Shown: positions 45,584-54,802, counted from the first letter of the stretch. The stretch: DNA of 64,000 nt from Gammaproteobacteria bacterium (GCA_030831165.1 JAURLP010000011.1:62001-126000); one strand, 5' to 3'. Made by a program: numbers and translations. The notes: generated by a model from the letters alone, not told the origin.

Positions 45584-46573
45584 TTAAGTTTTAAGGCGCT
45601 TACTCACGATTTGAATGGCTTTACTTATTTTTGGATCATTCTTTATTTCTTGTTTTAACTTACCCACAGTTGTCGAGACTGTGCCGTAACGCTTCAATCC
45701 AAAACGGGTCGCAATATCCTGCAGAGTTACTGCGGACAACTCCTGACAAAGGTACATTGATACCCAGCGCGGAACATTCTTACTACCTGGCCCGCGTGCC
45801 GAAGAATAAATACTTTTCTCACTTACTTTGAAATACCTTGAAACTTCAGTCACAACCTTTTTCATTGAGGGCCTCAAGCGAGCCAGTTTGCCTTTACCAA
45901 GACCTCTGGGCTTTGCAGCAGTATTTTTAGATTTAACGCGGTTTTTAAATTTATCATCGCCTAAAATAGAAAGCTGATTCTTACGTCCATAAAAGTGATT
46001 GAGCTCGGGAGATGTCCCCTTCGCTACAAAAGACAGATATTTGGCATAAGGCCTGGCAGCTTGATTAGCATAGGCGGTACTTAGCATCGCTAAGACATCA
46101 TTTCTTACCAGCCATTGAGGAACTTTTACTTTATTACAATATGCTCCCATACTGGACCACCCTGATTTGAGTGTCGGTTTAGTACCACCTTTAACAGCGC
46201 CTGCCAAATTATGAATATAACGGGAAACCTCGAGTAAATAAGATTTAGGCTGAACTAAAACAGCCTTATAGCGGGAATGAAAAACTGAGCCCACATCATT
46301 TTTTCGTGCTTGATAAAATTGAGTATATAAACCATTGAGCTGGCGCATAAAACGACTTAAGTTTCCTTCAGGCGTTTTAATTAATAAATGATACTCATTT
46401 CTTAATAAACTATATGCATGCACTTCCACATTAAAACGGGCGCAAGCATCGACCAACCCCGCTAAAAAACCTTCATAGAACTTGGGGCCTGGAAACAAAG
46501 TAATTCCAAGATCTGCTTTGGTGCTCACATGATAATATGCGTCTGGATATTCTATCCTGAGTGGTCTGGCCAT
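45584..46573 (-). CDS. REP-associated tyrosine transposase (RAYT/Y1) relative with altered HUH motif
   Basis: An IS200-like Y1 transposase domain opens MARPLRIEYPDAYYHV and continues LLRNEYHLLIKTPEGNLSRFMRQLNGLYTQ and LLEVSRYIHNLAGAV; the C-terminal 100 residues resemble a DnaA-like helix-turn-helix (DIATRFGLKRYGTVSTTVGKLK). The metal motif, normally NHYHLL, reads NEYHLL (E60, H62 from this start), so the first HUH histidine is lost. The candidate catalytic Tyr remains (SRYIH). ATG at 46573 follows AGGAA; a TTG at 46591 is less likely. No REP palindromes flank it. Confidence 0.8.
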   Translation of the reverse strand: MARPLRIEYPDAYYHVSTKADLGITLFPGPKFYEGFLAGLVDACARFNVEVHAYSLLRNEYHLLIKTPEGNLSRFMRQLNGLYTQFYQARKNDVGSVFHSRYKAVLVQPKSYLLEVSRYIHNLAGAVKGGTKPTLKSGWSSMGAYCNKVKVPQWLVRNDVLAMLSTAYANQAARPYAKYLSFVAKGTSPELNHFYGRKNQLSILGDDKFKNRVKSKNTAAKPRGLGKGKLARLRPSMKKVVTEVSRYFKVSEKSIYSSARGPGSKNVPRWVSMYLCQELSAVTLQDIATRFGLKRYGTVSTTVGKLKQEIKNDPKISKAIQIVSKRLKT

Positions 46574-46662
46574 ATTTTTTTCCTGTGCCAATAAGAAGCT
46601 TTAAATCTCTATGCCTTCAGAATAAACAATTTCCATCCATGTTTAAACCAGCAGAAATATCT

Positions 46663-47640
46663 TTATTTCTCCGCTATAAATATTGCTCTTTTAGGAGCCG
46701 GCAATCCTTCAATCGTCATGCTTGGATCGTTAACATCTAATCCTTGGGGTAAAGACTCAAAATTCATCCATTGAGTGCTGCGTTGCTCTTCAGTTGTTGT
46801 GAAACCCACATCAACTAATCTGACATTTTTATAACCGGCTTTTATCAACCAGCTTTCCAGTGTGGCACAACTTGGTAAAAACCAGACATTAGGCATTCTT
46901 GCATAGCGTTCTGGGGGTAGTAATGACATTCCTTTCTCACCATCAATCACCAATGTTTCCAGAACCAACTCACCGCCTTTGCGCAAACAATCTTTTAACA
47001 AATATAAGTGATCAATAGGGGAACGTCGGTGATAAAGCACACCCATGGAAAAAACAGTATCAAATGCTTCCAGCTTTTCCGGAATGGCTTCCAAGGCCAC
47101 AGGCAATACATAAACAGGTGGTTCAGTTAAAAAATGTCGAATAGCCCAGTACTGCATACTAAAAAGCAGATGTGAGTCAACACCGATAACTATTCTTGCA
47201 CCCGCACCCGCCATCCGCCAACAGTGATATCCATTCCCGCAACCTACATCCAGTACTTTTCTGTCCGTCAGAGAGCTGATCTCATTTTTTAAACGGTCCC
47301 ACTTCCAGTCTGAACGCCATTCAGTGTCTATATTTAAACCAAATAGATTTATAGGTCCTTTACGCCATGGCTGCAAACCCAGCAATAAATTTTTCAACTT
47401 TTCTTTTTCAGAGGTCTCAAGCTGCTCAGCTTCTCCAATTCGCAATTCGCGAATTAAATCATATGAAACCGGAGATAGTTCAGGTAAAGAATCCAGCACT
47501 TGCTTCCATGCAGGAAAATCACCATGGTTAATTTGAGCCAGAAAGGTATCAGGCATTATCTCTGCTAGGCTGGCAAGTTTGGAGTTCTTTACTTGATCTT
47601 TTAAATCCGAGAAATCAAAAATGCTTAAACCAGATCGCAT
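46663..47640 (-). CDS. cmoB: tRNA U34 carboxymethyltransferase CmoB
   Basis: Transfers the carboxymethyl group of carboxy-SAM to hydroxyuridine 34 of tRNA, giving cmo5U. LQPWRKGPINLFGLNIDTEWRSDWKWDR and VLDVGCGNGYHCWRMAGAGA (SAM loop), FDTVFSMGVLYHRRSPIDHL and WFLPSCATLESWLIKAGY are characteristic. Length 325 is standard. CmoA, which makes the donor, is 16 bases upstream. Confidence 0.95.
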   Translation of the reverse strand: MRSGLSIFDFSDLKDQVKNSKLASLAEIMPDTFLAQINHGDFPAWKQVLDSLPELSPVSYDLIRELRIGEAEQLETSEKEKLKNLLLGLQPWRKGPINLFGLNIDTEWRSDWKWDRLKNEISSLTDRKVLDVGCGNGYHCWRMAGAGARIVIGVDSHLLFSMQYWAIRHFLTEPPVYVLPVALEAIPEKLEAFDTVFSMGVLYHRRSPIDHLYLLKDCLRKGGELVLETLVIDGEKGMSLLPPERYARMPNVWFLPSCATLESWLIKAGYKNVRLVDVGFTTTEEQRSTQWMNFESLPQGLDVNDPSMTIEGLPAPKRAIFIAEK

Positions 47641-47656
47641 ATAATTTTACTACCAA

Positions 47657-48388
47657 TTATTTTATTGCAAACATCGATGCAAAATTAAAGCATTGAAACC
47701 AAGGTTCAAATTTCGAGAATCCTGCTCCATTTATTCTTTTCTTATGTTGCTCAATAGTTTCAGGAATTAAAATATTTTCAAGCGCAGAGCGCTTACGACT
47801 AATCTCCAAATCGGAATAACCATTTGCTTTTTTAAATTGATGATATAACTCTATAAATAAAGAATTTTTTTCTTTTTCTGGAAAAAGAACTTTTTCAGAA
47901 ATTATTAATATACCGCCTGGCACCAATGCGTCATATATTTTATTAATTATTCTGTCACGTTGTTCCGGTGCTATAAATTGCAGGGTGAAATTTAATATCA
48001 CTACTGACGCTTTTGATAGCTCTGTTAATTGTATATCTTCACAGCGTAGCTCAACTGGCAATAAATCCTTCGCCGTATTGAGAGCCAGTGAAGTGCGGCA
48101 ACTATCAATCATTGCTGAAGAATTATCAACGGCAACAATGCTGCAATTATCAAGTTTGAGTTGTTGCAATAAAAAAGTGACAGCGCCCAATGAGCAACCC
48201 AGGTCATAAAGCCGAGTATTACTAGATGCGTATTGTTCCGCTAAAACACCAATCATTCGTACAATCAGCGCATAGCCCGGAACAGAACGATTTACCATGT
48301 CAGTAAATACACTGGCAACTTTTTCATCAAAGACAAAATCGACTAATGCATCATCATAAAGAAAAATATTGTCTTTATTTGAGTTCAT
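47657..48388 (-). CDS. cmoA: Carboxy-S-adenosyl-L-methionine synthase CmoA
   Basis: Makes carboxy-SAM from SAM and prephenate. FDEKVASVFTDMVNRSVPGYALIVRMIGVL, LYDLGCSLGAVTFLL, VAVDNSSAMIDSCR, LNFTLQFIAPEQRD and the YHQFKKANGYSDLEISRKRSALENIL stretch, with the Arg residues that hold the carboxylate, mark the family. Directly ahead of cmoB and 9 bases downstream of the HIT gene. Confidence 0.95.
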   Translation of the reverse strand: MNSNKDNIFLYDDALVDFVFDEKVASVFTDMVNRSVPGYALIVRMIGVLAEQYASSNTRLYDLGCSLGAVTFLLQQLKLDNCSIVAVDNSSAMIDSCRTSLALNTAKDLLPVELRCEDIQLTELSKASVVILNFTLQFIAPEQRDRIINKIYDALVPGGILIISEKVLFPEKEKNSLFIELYHQFKKANGYSDLEISRKRSALENILIPETIEQHKKRINGAGFSKFEPWFQCFNFASMFAIK

Positions 48389-48397
48389 TAATAATAG

Positions 48398-48817
48398 TTA
48401 GACATCAGCCTCAGAATAACCCCTGGCCTGCAATGATTTTCGAATTGCTGTCGCAGTAGCAGCCAGTTTTTTTTGCGGCATTTCTTTGGCCAAACTGAAA
48501 TTCAGGTCTCCCATATTGTCTATTGGGATTAAGTGAATATGTGTGTGGGGGACTTCTAGACCAATCACTGAAACACCGATTCTTTTACAGGGAATTACCG
48601 CTTTAATTGCTTTTGCTATTTTTTGCGAGACCACCATCAAATGTGCAGCAGTTTCTGGTGGAACATCATCCCAATGATTTACTTCCATTTTTGGAATTAC
48701 CATAAGATGGCCGTCTCGTATAGGCTGAATAGTCATGATTGAAAAACACAATTCATCTTCCCAAACAAAATGCCCTGGGATCTCTTTATTTAAAATTTTT
48801 GTAAAGATGCTTGCCAT
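48398..48817 (-). CDS. HIT-family nucleotide hydrolase
   Basis: Histidine-triad protein of 139 residues, with the signature VPHTHIHLIPID (HxHxHxx) near the end and the start SIFTKILNKEIPGHFVWEDELCFSIMTIQPI...GHLMVIPK. Members hydrolyse AMP-linked or dinucleoside substrates; the substrate here is unknown. It leads the run HIT-cmoA-cmoB. Confidence 0.88.
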   Translation of the reverse strand: MASIFTKILNKEIPGHFVWEDELCFSIMTIQPIRDGHLMVIPKMEVNHWDDVPPETAAHLMVVSQKIAKAIKAVIPCKRIGVSVIGLEVPHTHIHLIPIDNMGDLNFSLAKEMPQKKLAATATAIRKSLQARGYSEADV

Positions 48818-48978
48818 TGCCTTGCCCTCTGCTAACGGGTTAGAAACTATAGCACAGGCCGATCAATGGACATAAATGGATTTATAATTCCGGCTAAAAA
48901 AACTCGCACTTAATAAATAGACAGGCTGAAAATAGGCTTGAGCTGCTTTTCTTTGCGCTTTATGCTCATTGGAAAACG

Positions 48979-49458
48979 CTATACAACATTTTCAATCGGC
49001 AATCGTGTAGTGCTGATCACCTGCCTCAATACGAAACTGGAATGAACATCAGTCACACCTGGAATCTTGGTGATTTTATTGAGCAAAAAATCCTGATACA
49101 CCTCCATATCCTGAACAGCAATTTTTAACAGGTAATCAGCTGATTGTCCGGCAATCAACAAACATTCCAATACTTCAGGGCAGCTCTTAATAGTGTTTTC
49201 AAAATGCTCAAACCGATCCGGGGTATGTTTATCCATATTTATCTGAATAAGCGCTATGAGTTTTAGCCCCAGTTTGGAAGCACTCAATAAAGCTGTGTAG
49301 CCCTCAATAATTCCGCTTTCTTCCAACTGTTTGACTCGCCGCAAACAAGGCGAAGGGGATAGACCAATTGCATCAGCCAGCTCCAAATTACTGATCCGAC
49401 CATTCTTCTGTATCTGTGCCAATATGCGCTTGTCAGTTCTGTCGAGCTGCATAGTCAT
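48979..49458 (-). CDS. Lrp/AsnC-family transcription regulator
   Basis: Leucine-responsive-type regulator of 159 residues: helix-turn-helix LDRTDKRILAQIQKNGRISNLELADAIGLSPSPCLRRVKQLEESGII, then the RAM ligand-binding domain (ALIQINMDKHTPDRFEHFENTI, SADYLLKIAVQDMEVYQDFL). It is divergent from leuA, which makes leuA and itself plausible targets. Many paralogues exist, so the effector cannot be named. Confidence 0.9.
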   Translation of the reverse strand: MTMQLDRTDKRILAQIQKNGRISNLELADAIGLSPSPCLRRVKQLEESGIIEGYTALLSASKLGLKLIALIQINMDKHTPDRFEHFENTIKSCPEVLECLLIAGQSADYLLKIAVQDMEVYQDFLLNKITKIPGVTDVHSSFVLRQVISTTRLPIENVV

Positions 49459-49718
49459 CTCCTACGATTTCCTGTTCATCAACTTGCCTGAAAGGCATCA
49501 TCAAGCCCTAGATGCAGCCCAAAACCAATGCCTATCAAACACAGAAACATAATACACCTTATTATATTAATTTAATGAAATATATGCTCTATTTATTCAT
49601 ATATTTTAGCTATATATGCTTAAATATATTGGTATTAGTGCAATATTAGCAATATTTAAGCCTTGTAGTTCCTGTACAATGCTGGCCTCGCAACAGAAAA
49701 CAGACGTGGAGCAAGATC
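49459..49718. promoter_or_regulatory. AT-rich divergent control region between the Lrp-type gene and leuA
   Basis: From about 49550 to 49665 the sequence is nearly all A and T, with repeated TATAT and ATATTT runs and a direct repeat GCAATATTA-GCAATATTT (49650-49670). Such bent, AT-rich DNA is typical of Lrp-type binding regions and of divergent promoters. No leucine-rich leader peptide or attenuator hairpin is visible before leuA. Exact sites are inferred. Confidence 0.4.
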
Positions 49719-51392
49719 GTGAGTCGCTATAGTCATAAAAAATACAAAGCCTTTCAGCCTGTTCATTTGCCAGACAGATCCTGGCCGAACAATGTTATCG
49801 ATAAAGCACCTACCTGGTGCAGCGTTGATTTGAGAGATGGCAATCAGGCTCTGATCGAGCCCATGTCCGTTGCGCAGAAGAAAAAACTTTTTGCTCTGCT
49901 GATCGATATTGGCTTCAAGGAAATTGAAGTGGGCTTCCCGGCAGCTTCACAGCCGGATTATGACTTCGTGCGCTGGCTAATCGAAGAGAACCAGATTCCT
50001 GATGATGTCACCATTCAGGTGCTAACACAGGCACGCACAGCCCTTATCGAAAAAACCTATGAAGCCCTAAAAGGCGTCAAAAAAGCCATTGTGCACATGT
50101 ACAACTCCACCTCTGTGGTACAGCGCGAGAAAGTATTCAAACTGGACAAGGCTGGCATCATTGATATCGCCGTTAATGGCGCCAAAGATGTTATTCGCTT
50201 TGCTGACCAATACCCCGAAACTGACTGGTATTTTCAGTATTCGCCAGAAAGCTTTACCGGTACCGAACTAGAATTCGCCGTTGAAATCTGTGATGCAGTC
50301 ACCGAGATCTGGCAACCAACTCCGGATCGCAAAGTAATACTTAACCTGCCATCGACCGTCGAAATGTCCACGCCAAACGTCTATGCTGATCAGATTGAGT
50401 GGTTTTGCCGTCATGTCAAAAACCGCGATTCAGTGCTTATTAGTTTACATACCCATAATGACCGTGGTTGCGGTGTCGCTGCATCCGAGCTGGGCCTTAT
50501 GGCCGGCGCTGAAAGAGTTGAAGGCACATTGTTGGGCAATGGAGAACGCACCGGCAATCTCGATGTCGTCGTCATGGGCATGAATATGTACAGTCAGGGC
50601 GTTGATCCTGAACTCAATTTCAGCGACATGGATCGCATATGTGCCGTGGTCAAAGAATGCACCCAAATTGATGTGCAACCTCGTCACCCATACGCCGGCA
50701 GCCTGGTCTTCACCGCATTTTCCGGAAGCCACCAGGATGCCATCAAGAAAAGCCTTAACGTGCATAAGGAAGAGGACGCCTGGGAGATTGCTTATCTTCC
50801 AATAGATCCGCGTGATGTTGGACGAACTTATCAAGACGTCATCCGGGTTAACAGTCAGTCCGGCAAAGGCGGTGTCGCTTATGTGTTGGATAATAAATAC
50901 GGCTATCAATTGCCTCGCTGGTTACAGATTGAGTTCAGTCGCATTGTTCAGAAAGCCGCCGAAGATAGCGGCCAGGAAATTGCCCCGGAAGAAATCTGGC
51001 GGCTATTTGAAAGCAATTATTTGAAGCTGCCTTCACCGCTGGTGCTCAAGACATTCTCCATTGCCAAAAGTGACGGCAAGGAAACTGTCTCTGGCACCAT
51101 CGACCTAGATGGACGAGAATTTGAGGTCAAGGGTCAGGGCTCCGGCATGCTGGCCGCCTTCAGTGCGGCACTACAGAATACTCTGGGCATAGATTTTCAG
51201 GTGCTTGAATATGGTGAACATGCGCTTAGTCAGAGCTCGACTGCTGAAGCCGTGACCTATATCCAGCTGAAATACAATAATGAACGCTATACCGGAATAG
51301 CCGTCAACGAAGACATCGTGACCTCTTCGGTTAATGCTTTGCTGAATGGCGTAGGCCAGATTATGCATGCCAGAAAAAAAATGGCCGCATAA
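49719..51392 (+). CDS. leuA: 2-isopropylmalate synthase
   Basis: First step of leucine synthesis: condenses acetyl-CoA with 2-ketoisovalerate. This is the longer LeuA type of about 557 residues: WCSVDLRDGNQALIEPM (DRDGNQ catalytic motif as DLRDGNQ), EIEVGFPAASQPDYDF, LHTHNDRGCGVAASELGLMAGAERVEGTLLGNGERTGN with the metal His pair, and the C-terminal allosteric domain for leucine feedback. The start is GTG with GTGGAGC upstream. No other leu gene adjoins it. Confidence 0.95.
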   Translation: MSRYSHKKYKAFQPVHLPDRSWPNNVIDKAPTWCSVDLRDGNQALIEPMSVAQKKKLFALLIDIGFKEIEVGFPAASQPDYDFVRWLIEENQIPDDVTIQVLTQARTALIEKTYEALKGVKKAIVHMYNSTSVVQREKVFKLDKAGIIDIAVNGAKDVIRFADQYPETDWYFQYSPESFTGTELEFAVEICDAVTEIWQPTPDRKVILNLPSTVEMSTPNVYADQIEWFCRHVKNRDSVLISLHTHNDRGCGVAASELGLMAGAERVEGTLLGNGERTGNLDVVVMGMNMYSQGVDPELNFSDMDRICAVVKECTQIDVQPRHPYAGSLVFTAFSGSHQDAIKKSLNVHKEEDAWEIAYLPIDPRDVGRTYQDVIRVNSQSGKGGVAYVLDNKYGYQLPRWLQIEFSRIVQKAAEDSGQEIAPEEIWRLFESNYLKLPSPLVLKTFSIAKSDGKETVSGTIDLDGREFEVKGQGSGMLAAFSAALQNTLGIDFQVLEYGEHALSQSSTAEAVTYIQLKYNNERYTGIAVNEDIVTSSVNALLNGVGQIMHARKKMAA

Positions 51393-51434
51393 TAACAATA
51401 GATATTCCACAACTATTAATATTTCCGGTATTTA

Positions 51435-52130
51435 ATGGGAAGATTAACCACATTTTCTTTTGATTTTGATATTAAGCGATCAAAACGTAAAACATTGGCA
51501 ATAATCGTTAAAAGTGGGAAAGTTGAAGTAAAATCTCCATTATTTATAAAAAAAGTGGATATTTATAACTTTGTTGCTGAAAAAAAAAGCTGGATAGAAA
51601 AACATCTTGCCGAACAGGAAGTTAAGCTGACACAGAAATTGGTGATCACTGACGGCTATGATGTCATGTTCTTTGGCAAACCGCGCAGAATTGAAGTAAT
51701 TTACGCTGGTAAACCTAAAGTAGAGATAAGTGATGATCGCCTGCTCATCTATAGCCGCAGCAATGAGCCAGAAGTATTAGAAAAGCATTTCTCCAGATGG
51801 TTAAAACACCAGGCCACTGAATACATGACGACACAAACCATCAAAACTGCCCGTGCACTTGGAGTCGAAGAGCGCCTAAAAGAAGTGATCTTTCGAAAAA
51901 CCAAAACCAAATGGGGCCACTGCGGGTCTGATGGCACTATACAATATAACTGGCTCACAATGATGGCGCCCAAGGAAGTGATTGATTATCTAATTGCCCA
52001 TGAAAGCAGCCACCTCATTCACATGAATCACTCCAAACGCTTTTGGCAAACGGTTGCTTCTGTGTGTCCTGACTATAAAAATTTAAAAGACTGGTTAAAA
52101 ACCTACGGCCATCGTTTCTGGACTGACTGA
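51435..52130 (+). CDS. YgjP-like (DUF45) zinc metallopeptidase-domain protein
   Basis: A 231-residue protein with the fold of M48-like minigluzincins: KTKTKWGHCGSDGTIQYNWLTMMAP followed by the zinc motif LIAHESSHLIHMNHSKRFW (HExxH plus downstream His). The family (YgjP/UPF0 type) is widespread and its activity is debated, peptidase or UTP pyrophosphatase. It lies 42 bases after leuA but a functional link is not implied. Confidence 0.82.
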   Translation: MGRLTTFSFDFDIKRSKRKTLAIIVKSGKVEVKSPLFIKKVDIYNFVAEKKSWIEKHLAEQEVKLTQKLVITDGYDVMFFGKPRRIEVIYAGKPKVEISDDRLLIYSRSNEPEVLEKHFSRWLKHQATEYMTTQTIKTARALGVEERLKEVIFRKTKTKWGHCGSDGTIQYNWLTMMAPKEVIDYLIAHESSHLIHMNHSKRFWQTVASVCPDYKNLKDWLKTYGHRFWTD

Positions 52131-52288
52131 GATGCTAGCCTGCCAGAATCAGTATTTACCTGTCTATCATGGCTCAGAGTTGGTTTTTCAAGCGCACAGG
52201 CAAGCAACAAACCTCAAGCCCAGCATGGGCTGAGCTAAGCTAATCAATCATCAGCATGGCTCCCTTAAATTAACATGAGATCATAAAA

Positions 52289-52903
52289 ATGGAATTCATC
52301 ATCGCGCTTTTTATTTTCTCGACATCGGCAACCATTACTCCAGGGCCCAATAACATCATGCTAATGACCTCGGGCTTAAACTTTGGTGCCCTTAAGACCC
52401 TGCCCCACTATCTGGGAGTTTGTGTTGGCTTCCCTGCGATGGTGGTACTTCTCGGGCTGGGCTTCGGCTTTTTATTCGAGCGCTTTCCAGTCTTGCATCA
52501 AGTCATTCAGCTTATCGGCATCCTTTATTTATTGTATTTATCCTGGCTGATTGCCAACGCCGCGCCCAGCACCCTGGATGCAGAACAAGTCAAACCGCTT
52601 ACATTTTTTCAGGCCGTGCTGTTTCAGTGGGTAAACCCTAAGGCCTGGATCATGGCGACTGGTGCAATAGCCGCATTCACTTCAGAGTCTGCCGATATTT
52701 TTATAGCGGTCCTGATTATCGCTCTGACCTTTTTAGTAGTGACTTTCCCCTGTTCAGGGTTATGGCTGTTTTTCGGAGTCTGGCTGAAAAAGCTGTTTAA
52801 AAACCCAGCGCACCAGAAAACGTTCAACAGACTGATGGCCTGTCTCTTGGTGCTTTCGATAATGCCCGGTACTTATGATCTAATAAGGAACTTAATTAAC
52901 TAA
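52289..52903 (+). CDS. LysE-family amino acid exporter
   Basis: Six-helix inner-membrane exporter of 204 residues (RhtB/LysE superfamily). The signature TPGPNNIMLMTSGLNFG is near the start, and FQWVNPKAWIMATGAIAAF in the middle is typical. Members export lysine, threonine, homoserine lactones and similar; the substrate is unknown. GAGAT lies upstream of the ATG. Confidence 0.88.
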   Translation: MEFIIALFIFSTSATITPGPNNIMLMTSGLNFGALKTLPHYLGVCVGFPAMVVLLGLGFGFLFERFPVLHQVIQLIGILYLLYLSWLIANAAPSTLDAEQVKPLTFFQAVLFQWVNPKAWIMATGAIAAFTSESADIFIAVLIIALTFLVVTFPCSGLWLFFGVWLKKLFKNPAHQKTFNRLMACLLVLSIMPGTYDLIRNLIN

Positions 52904-52937
52904 CCCTTTTTGTGTTACCCAGCAGGAGCCCGCGTAT

Positions 52938-53228
52938 ATGAGTATCCTTGTTCATCTGGAAATTGATGCCAAACCAGAATGCGTTTCAGATCTCAAACAA
53001 CTTTTAGTCAACTTATTCCCCGATACCAGAACCTTCGATGGATGTATCGATATCTCATCCTATCTCAATGATAATGGCCACACATTTATATTTATCGAGA
53101 ACTGGGTATCTAAAGAACACTATGCGAAATACATGGCATGGCGCGAAGAAACCGGCGCACTGGCAACCTTAGGCAATTATCTTCAGGGCCCGCCCACCAT
53201 TCGTTATTTTGATGCCATCGTTGCATAA
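52938..53228 (+). CDS. Antibiotic biosynthesis monooxygenase (ABM/YgiN-like) domain protein
   Basis: Dimeric ferredoxin-like fold of 96 residues: SILVHLEIDAKPECVSDLKQLL, CIDISSYLNDNGHTFIFIENWVSKEHYAKYMAWREETGAL. Family members act on quinones or act in heme or polyketide chemistry without cofactors; no specific role is visible. A strong AGGAG site lies 10 bases before the ATG; it may be cotranscribed with the exporter 34 bases upstream. Confidence 0.82.
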   Translation: MSILVHLEIDAKPECVSDLKQLLVNLFPDTRTFDGCIDISSYLNDNGHTFIFIENWVSKEHYAKYMAWREETGALATLGNYLQGPPTIRYFDAIVA

Positions 53229-53258
53229 AACAAACCTCTTTATCACACAGGAAAACAG

Positions 53259-53681
53259 GTGCCAAAGCTTGCCATCACAGACAGCGACATCAGCAGGTGC
53301 TTTGGCACAATGTCGGAGCTGCGCCCTAACCTGAATAAAGATGATTTTGTTTCTACTATTCGGGAAATGGAGAAAGGCGGTTACCAGCTGGCGTATATTG
53401 AAGAAAACTCCAAAGTCATTGCTGTAGCAGGCTATCGAATTGCGCGTAACCTGCATATGGGCAAACATTTATATGTTGATGATCTGGTCACTGCTGAAAG
53501 CTGTCGCTCAAGGGGCCATGGTGAAATATTATTATCCTGGTTGAAGAGACTCGCAGTAAAAGAAGGCTGCTCTTATCTGCATCTGGATTCAGGGACTCAC
53601 CGCGAACGTGCCCATAAGTTTTATTTTCAGCAAGACTTAAGCATCACAAGTTTCCATTTTAGTCTAAAGCTTAAATGCTAG
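53259..53681 (+). CDS. GNAT-family N-acetyltransferase
   Basis: Acetyl-CoA-dependent acyltransferase of 140 residues with YVDDLVTAESCRSRGHGEILLSWLKRLA (motif A, acetyl-CoA loop RSRGHG) and LHLDSGTHRERAHKFYFQQDL (motif B). Substrate unknown. The start is GTG at 53259, preceded by AGGAAAACAG. It is the third gene of an exporter-ABM-GNAT run. Confidence 0.85.
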   Translation: MPKLAITDSDISRCFGTMSELRPNLNKDDFVSTIREMEKGGYQLAYIEENSKVIAVAGYRIARNLHMGKHLYVDDLVTAESCRSRGHGEILLSWLKRLAVKEGCSYLHLDSGTHRERAHKFYFQQDLSITSFHFSLKLKC

Positions 53682-53732
53682 TTGCTTTTGAATACCGGCT
53701 AAACACAATGTCCAACTTCTGAACAAATTCTA

Positions 53733-54269
53733 ATGAGCACCTACTGTGAAGCATCAATCGATCATCCTTATCATGGACCCTATCATGACAAGGAATACGG
53801 CTTTCCACTAACTGATGACAACCAATTATTTGAACGACTGATCCTGGAAATAAATCAGGCAGGTTTATCCTGGCTAACCATCTTGAAAAAGAAGGACGCT
53901 TTTCAAAAGGCTTTTGCAAATTTCAATATTGCAAAAGTTGCAGGCTTTACAGAAAAAGATCGTGAGCGCCTATTAGGAGATGCCGGCATTATTCGTAACC
54001 GTTTAAAAATTGATGCTGTAATTTCTAATGCCAGGATTATTTTAGAATTGCAAAAAGAATTTGGATCTTTTCATGCATGGTTGCAACACCATCATCCCCT
54101 TTCCAAAAATGACTGGGTCGCTCTGTTTAAAAAAACTTTTCGCTTTACCGGCGGTGAAATTACAGGAGAGTTTTTGATGAGCACAGGTTATTTGCCCGGC
54201 GCACATCATGTCGGCTGTCCTGTTTATAAAAAAATTGAGAAACTTAACCCGCCCTGGTTGGATGCTTAA
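53733..54269 (+). CDS. tag: DNA-3-methyladenine glycosylase I
   Basis: Removes 3-methyladenine from alkylated DNA. PYHGPYHDKEYGFPLTDDNQLFERLILEINQAGLSWLTILKKKDAF is the Tag signature, with catalytic-site Glu in LEINQAGLSW, and the zinc snap ends GAHHVGCPVYKK. The N-terminal Cys4 is present in MSTYCEAS. Length 178 is standard. It is convergent with an alkyltransferase-like gene, another alkylation repair function, 12 bases away. Confidence 0.92.
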   Translation: MSTYCEASIDHPYHGPYHDKEYGFPLTDDNQLFERLILEINQAGLSWLTILKKKDAFQKAFANFNIAKVAGFTEKDRERLLGDAGIIRNRLKIDAVISNARIILELQKEFGSFHAWLQHHHPLSKNDWVALFKKTFRFTGGEITGEFLMSTGYLPGAHHVGCPVYKKIEKLNPPWLDA

Positions 54270-54281
54270 GATGTGACTAAG

Positions 54282-54680
54282 TTAAAAATCCAGTTTAAAG
54301 AGTATTTCATCCAGCCCTGGCTGCCATCTATATTCGTCCATCCTGACGCGATTGTTAATTACAGGCACACCTTCTTCTTGCAGCAATCTAGTTTGTTTTA
54401 TGCTTGCCTTAGACCCAGCCTCAAAGGCGAGTTGTCCATTAGATCGTAGCACTCTGTACCATGGAACTTGCATAGCTTTAGGTGCATAAGCCATACATCT
54501 TCCTACCAACCTTGCCCTGCCAGGTAAGCCTGCCAGATCGGCTACTTGACCATAGCTTGCAACCTTTCCTGCAGGAATTGCCAGCACTGTTTGCCAGATA
54601 TGTTCATAGTTTTCATTGGCATTAATCATAGTAACCAGATTTTGTTTGTTGGAAATATTCCATTCCCGTATCTGCAACAT
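54282..54680 (-). CDS. MGMT-family alkyltransferase-like protein (ATL, no acceptor Cys)
   Basis: Homologue of the O6-alkylguanine transferase DNA-binding domain: IWQTVLAIPAGKVASYGQVADLAGLPGRARLVGRCMAYAP, then VPWYRVLRSNGQLAF where true transferases have PCHRV. The Trp in place of Cys marks the ATL group, which bind O6-alkylguanine and hand it to nucleotide excision repair. GGAG lies just before the ATG at 54680; the better-conserved Met18 (54629) is another possible start. Neighbour of tag. Confidence 0.87.
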   Translation of the reverse strand: MLQIREWNISNKQNLVTMINANENYEHIWQTVLAIPAGKVASYGQVADLAGLPGRARLVGRCMAYAPKAMQVPWYRVLRSNGQLAFEAGSKASIKQTRLLQEEGVPVINNRVRMDEYRWQPGLDEILFKLDF

Positions 54681-54802
54681 TACTCCATATTAAATTAATC
54701 GGCAAAGGGTCAGGTATTTTTCATAATACTCCGAGCAAGCCGAACTTATTTCCAGTATATTAAGGTCGTCTTTTTTACTTAGCCATTCTTTGTTATTCGA
54801 TT

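Noticed and set aside
50445-50909. 154-codon minus frame inside leuA
   Set aside because: Shadow of leuA; no ribosome site or family resemblance.
52231-52250. Hairpin AGCCCA-GCA-TGGGCT between the YgjP-like gene and lysE
   Set aside because: Six base pairs without a T-run; too weak to call a terminator.
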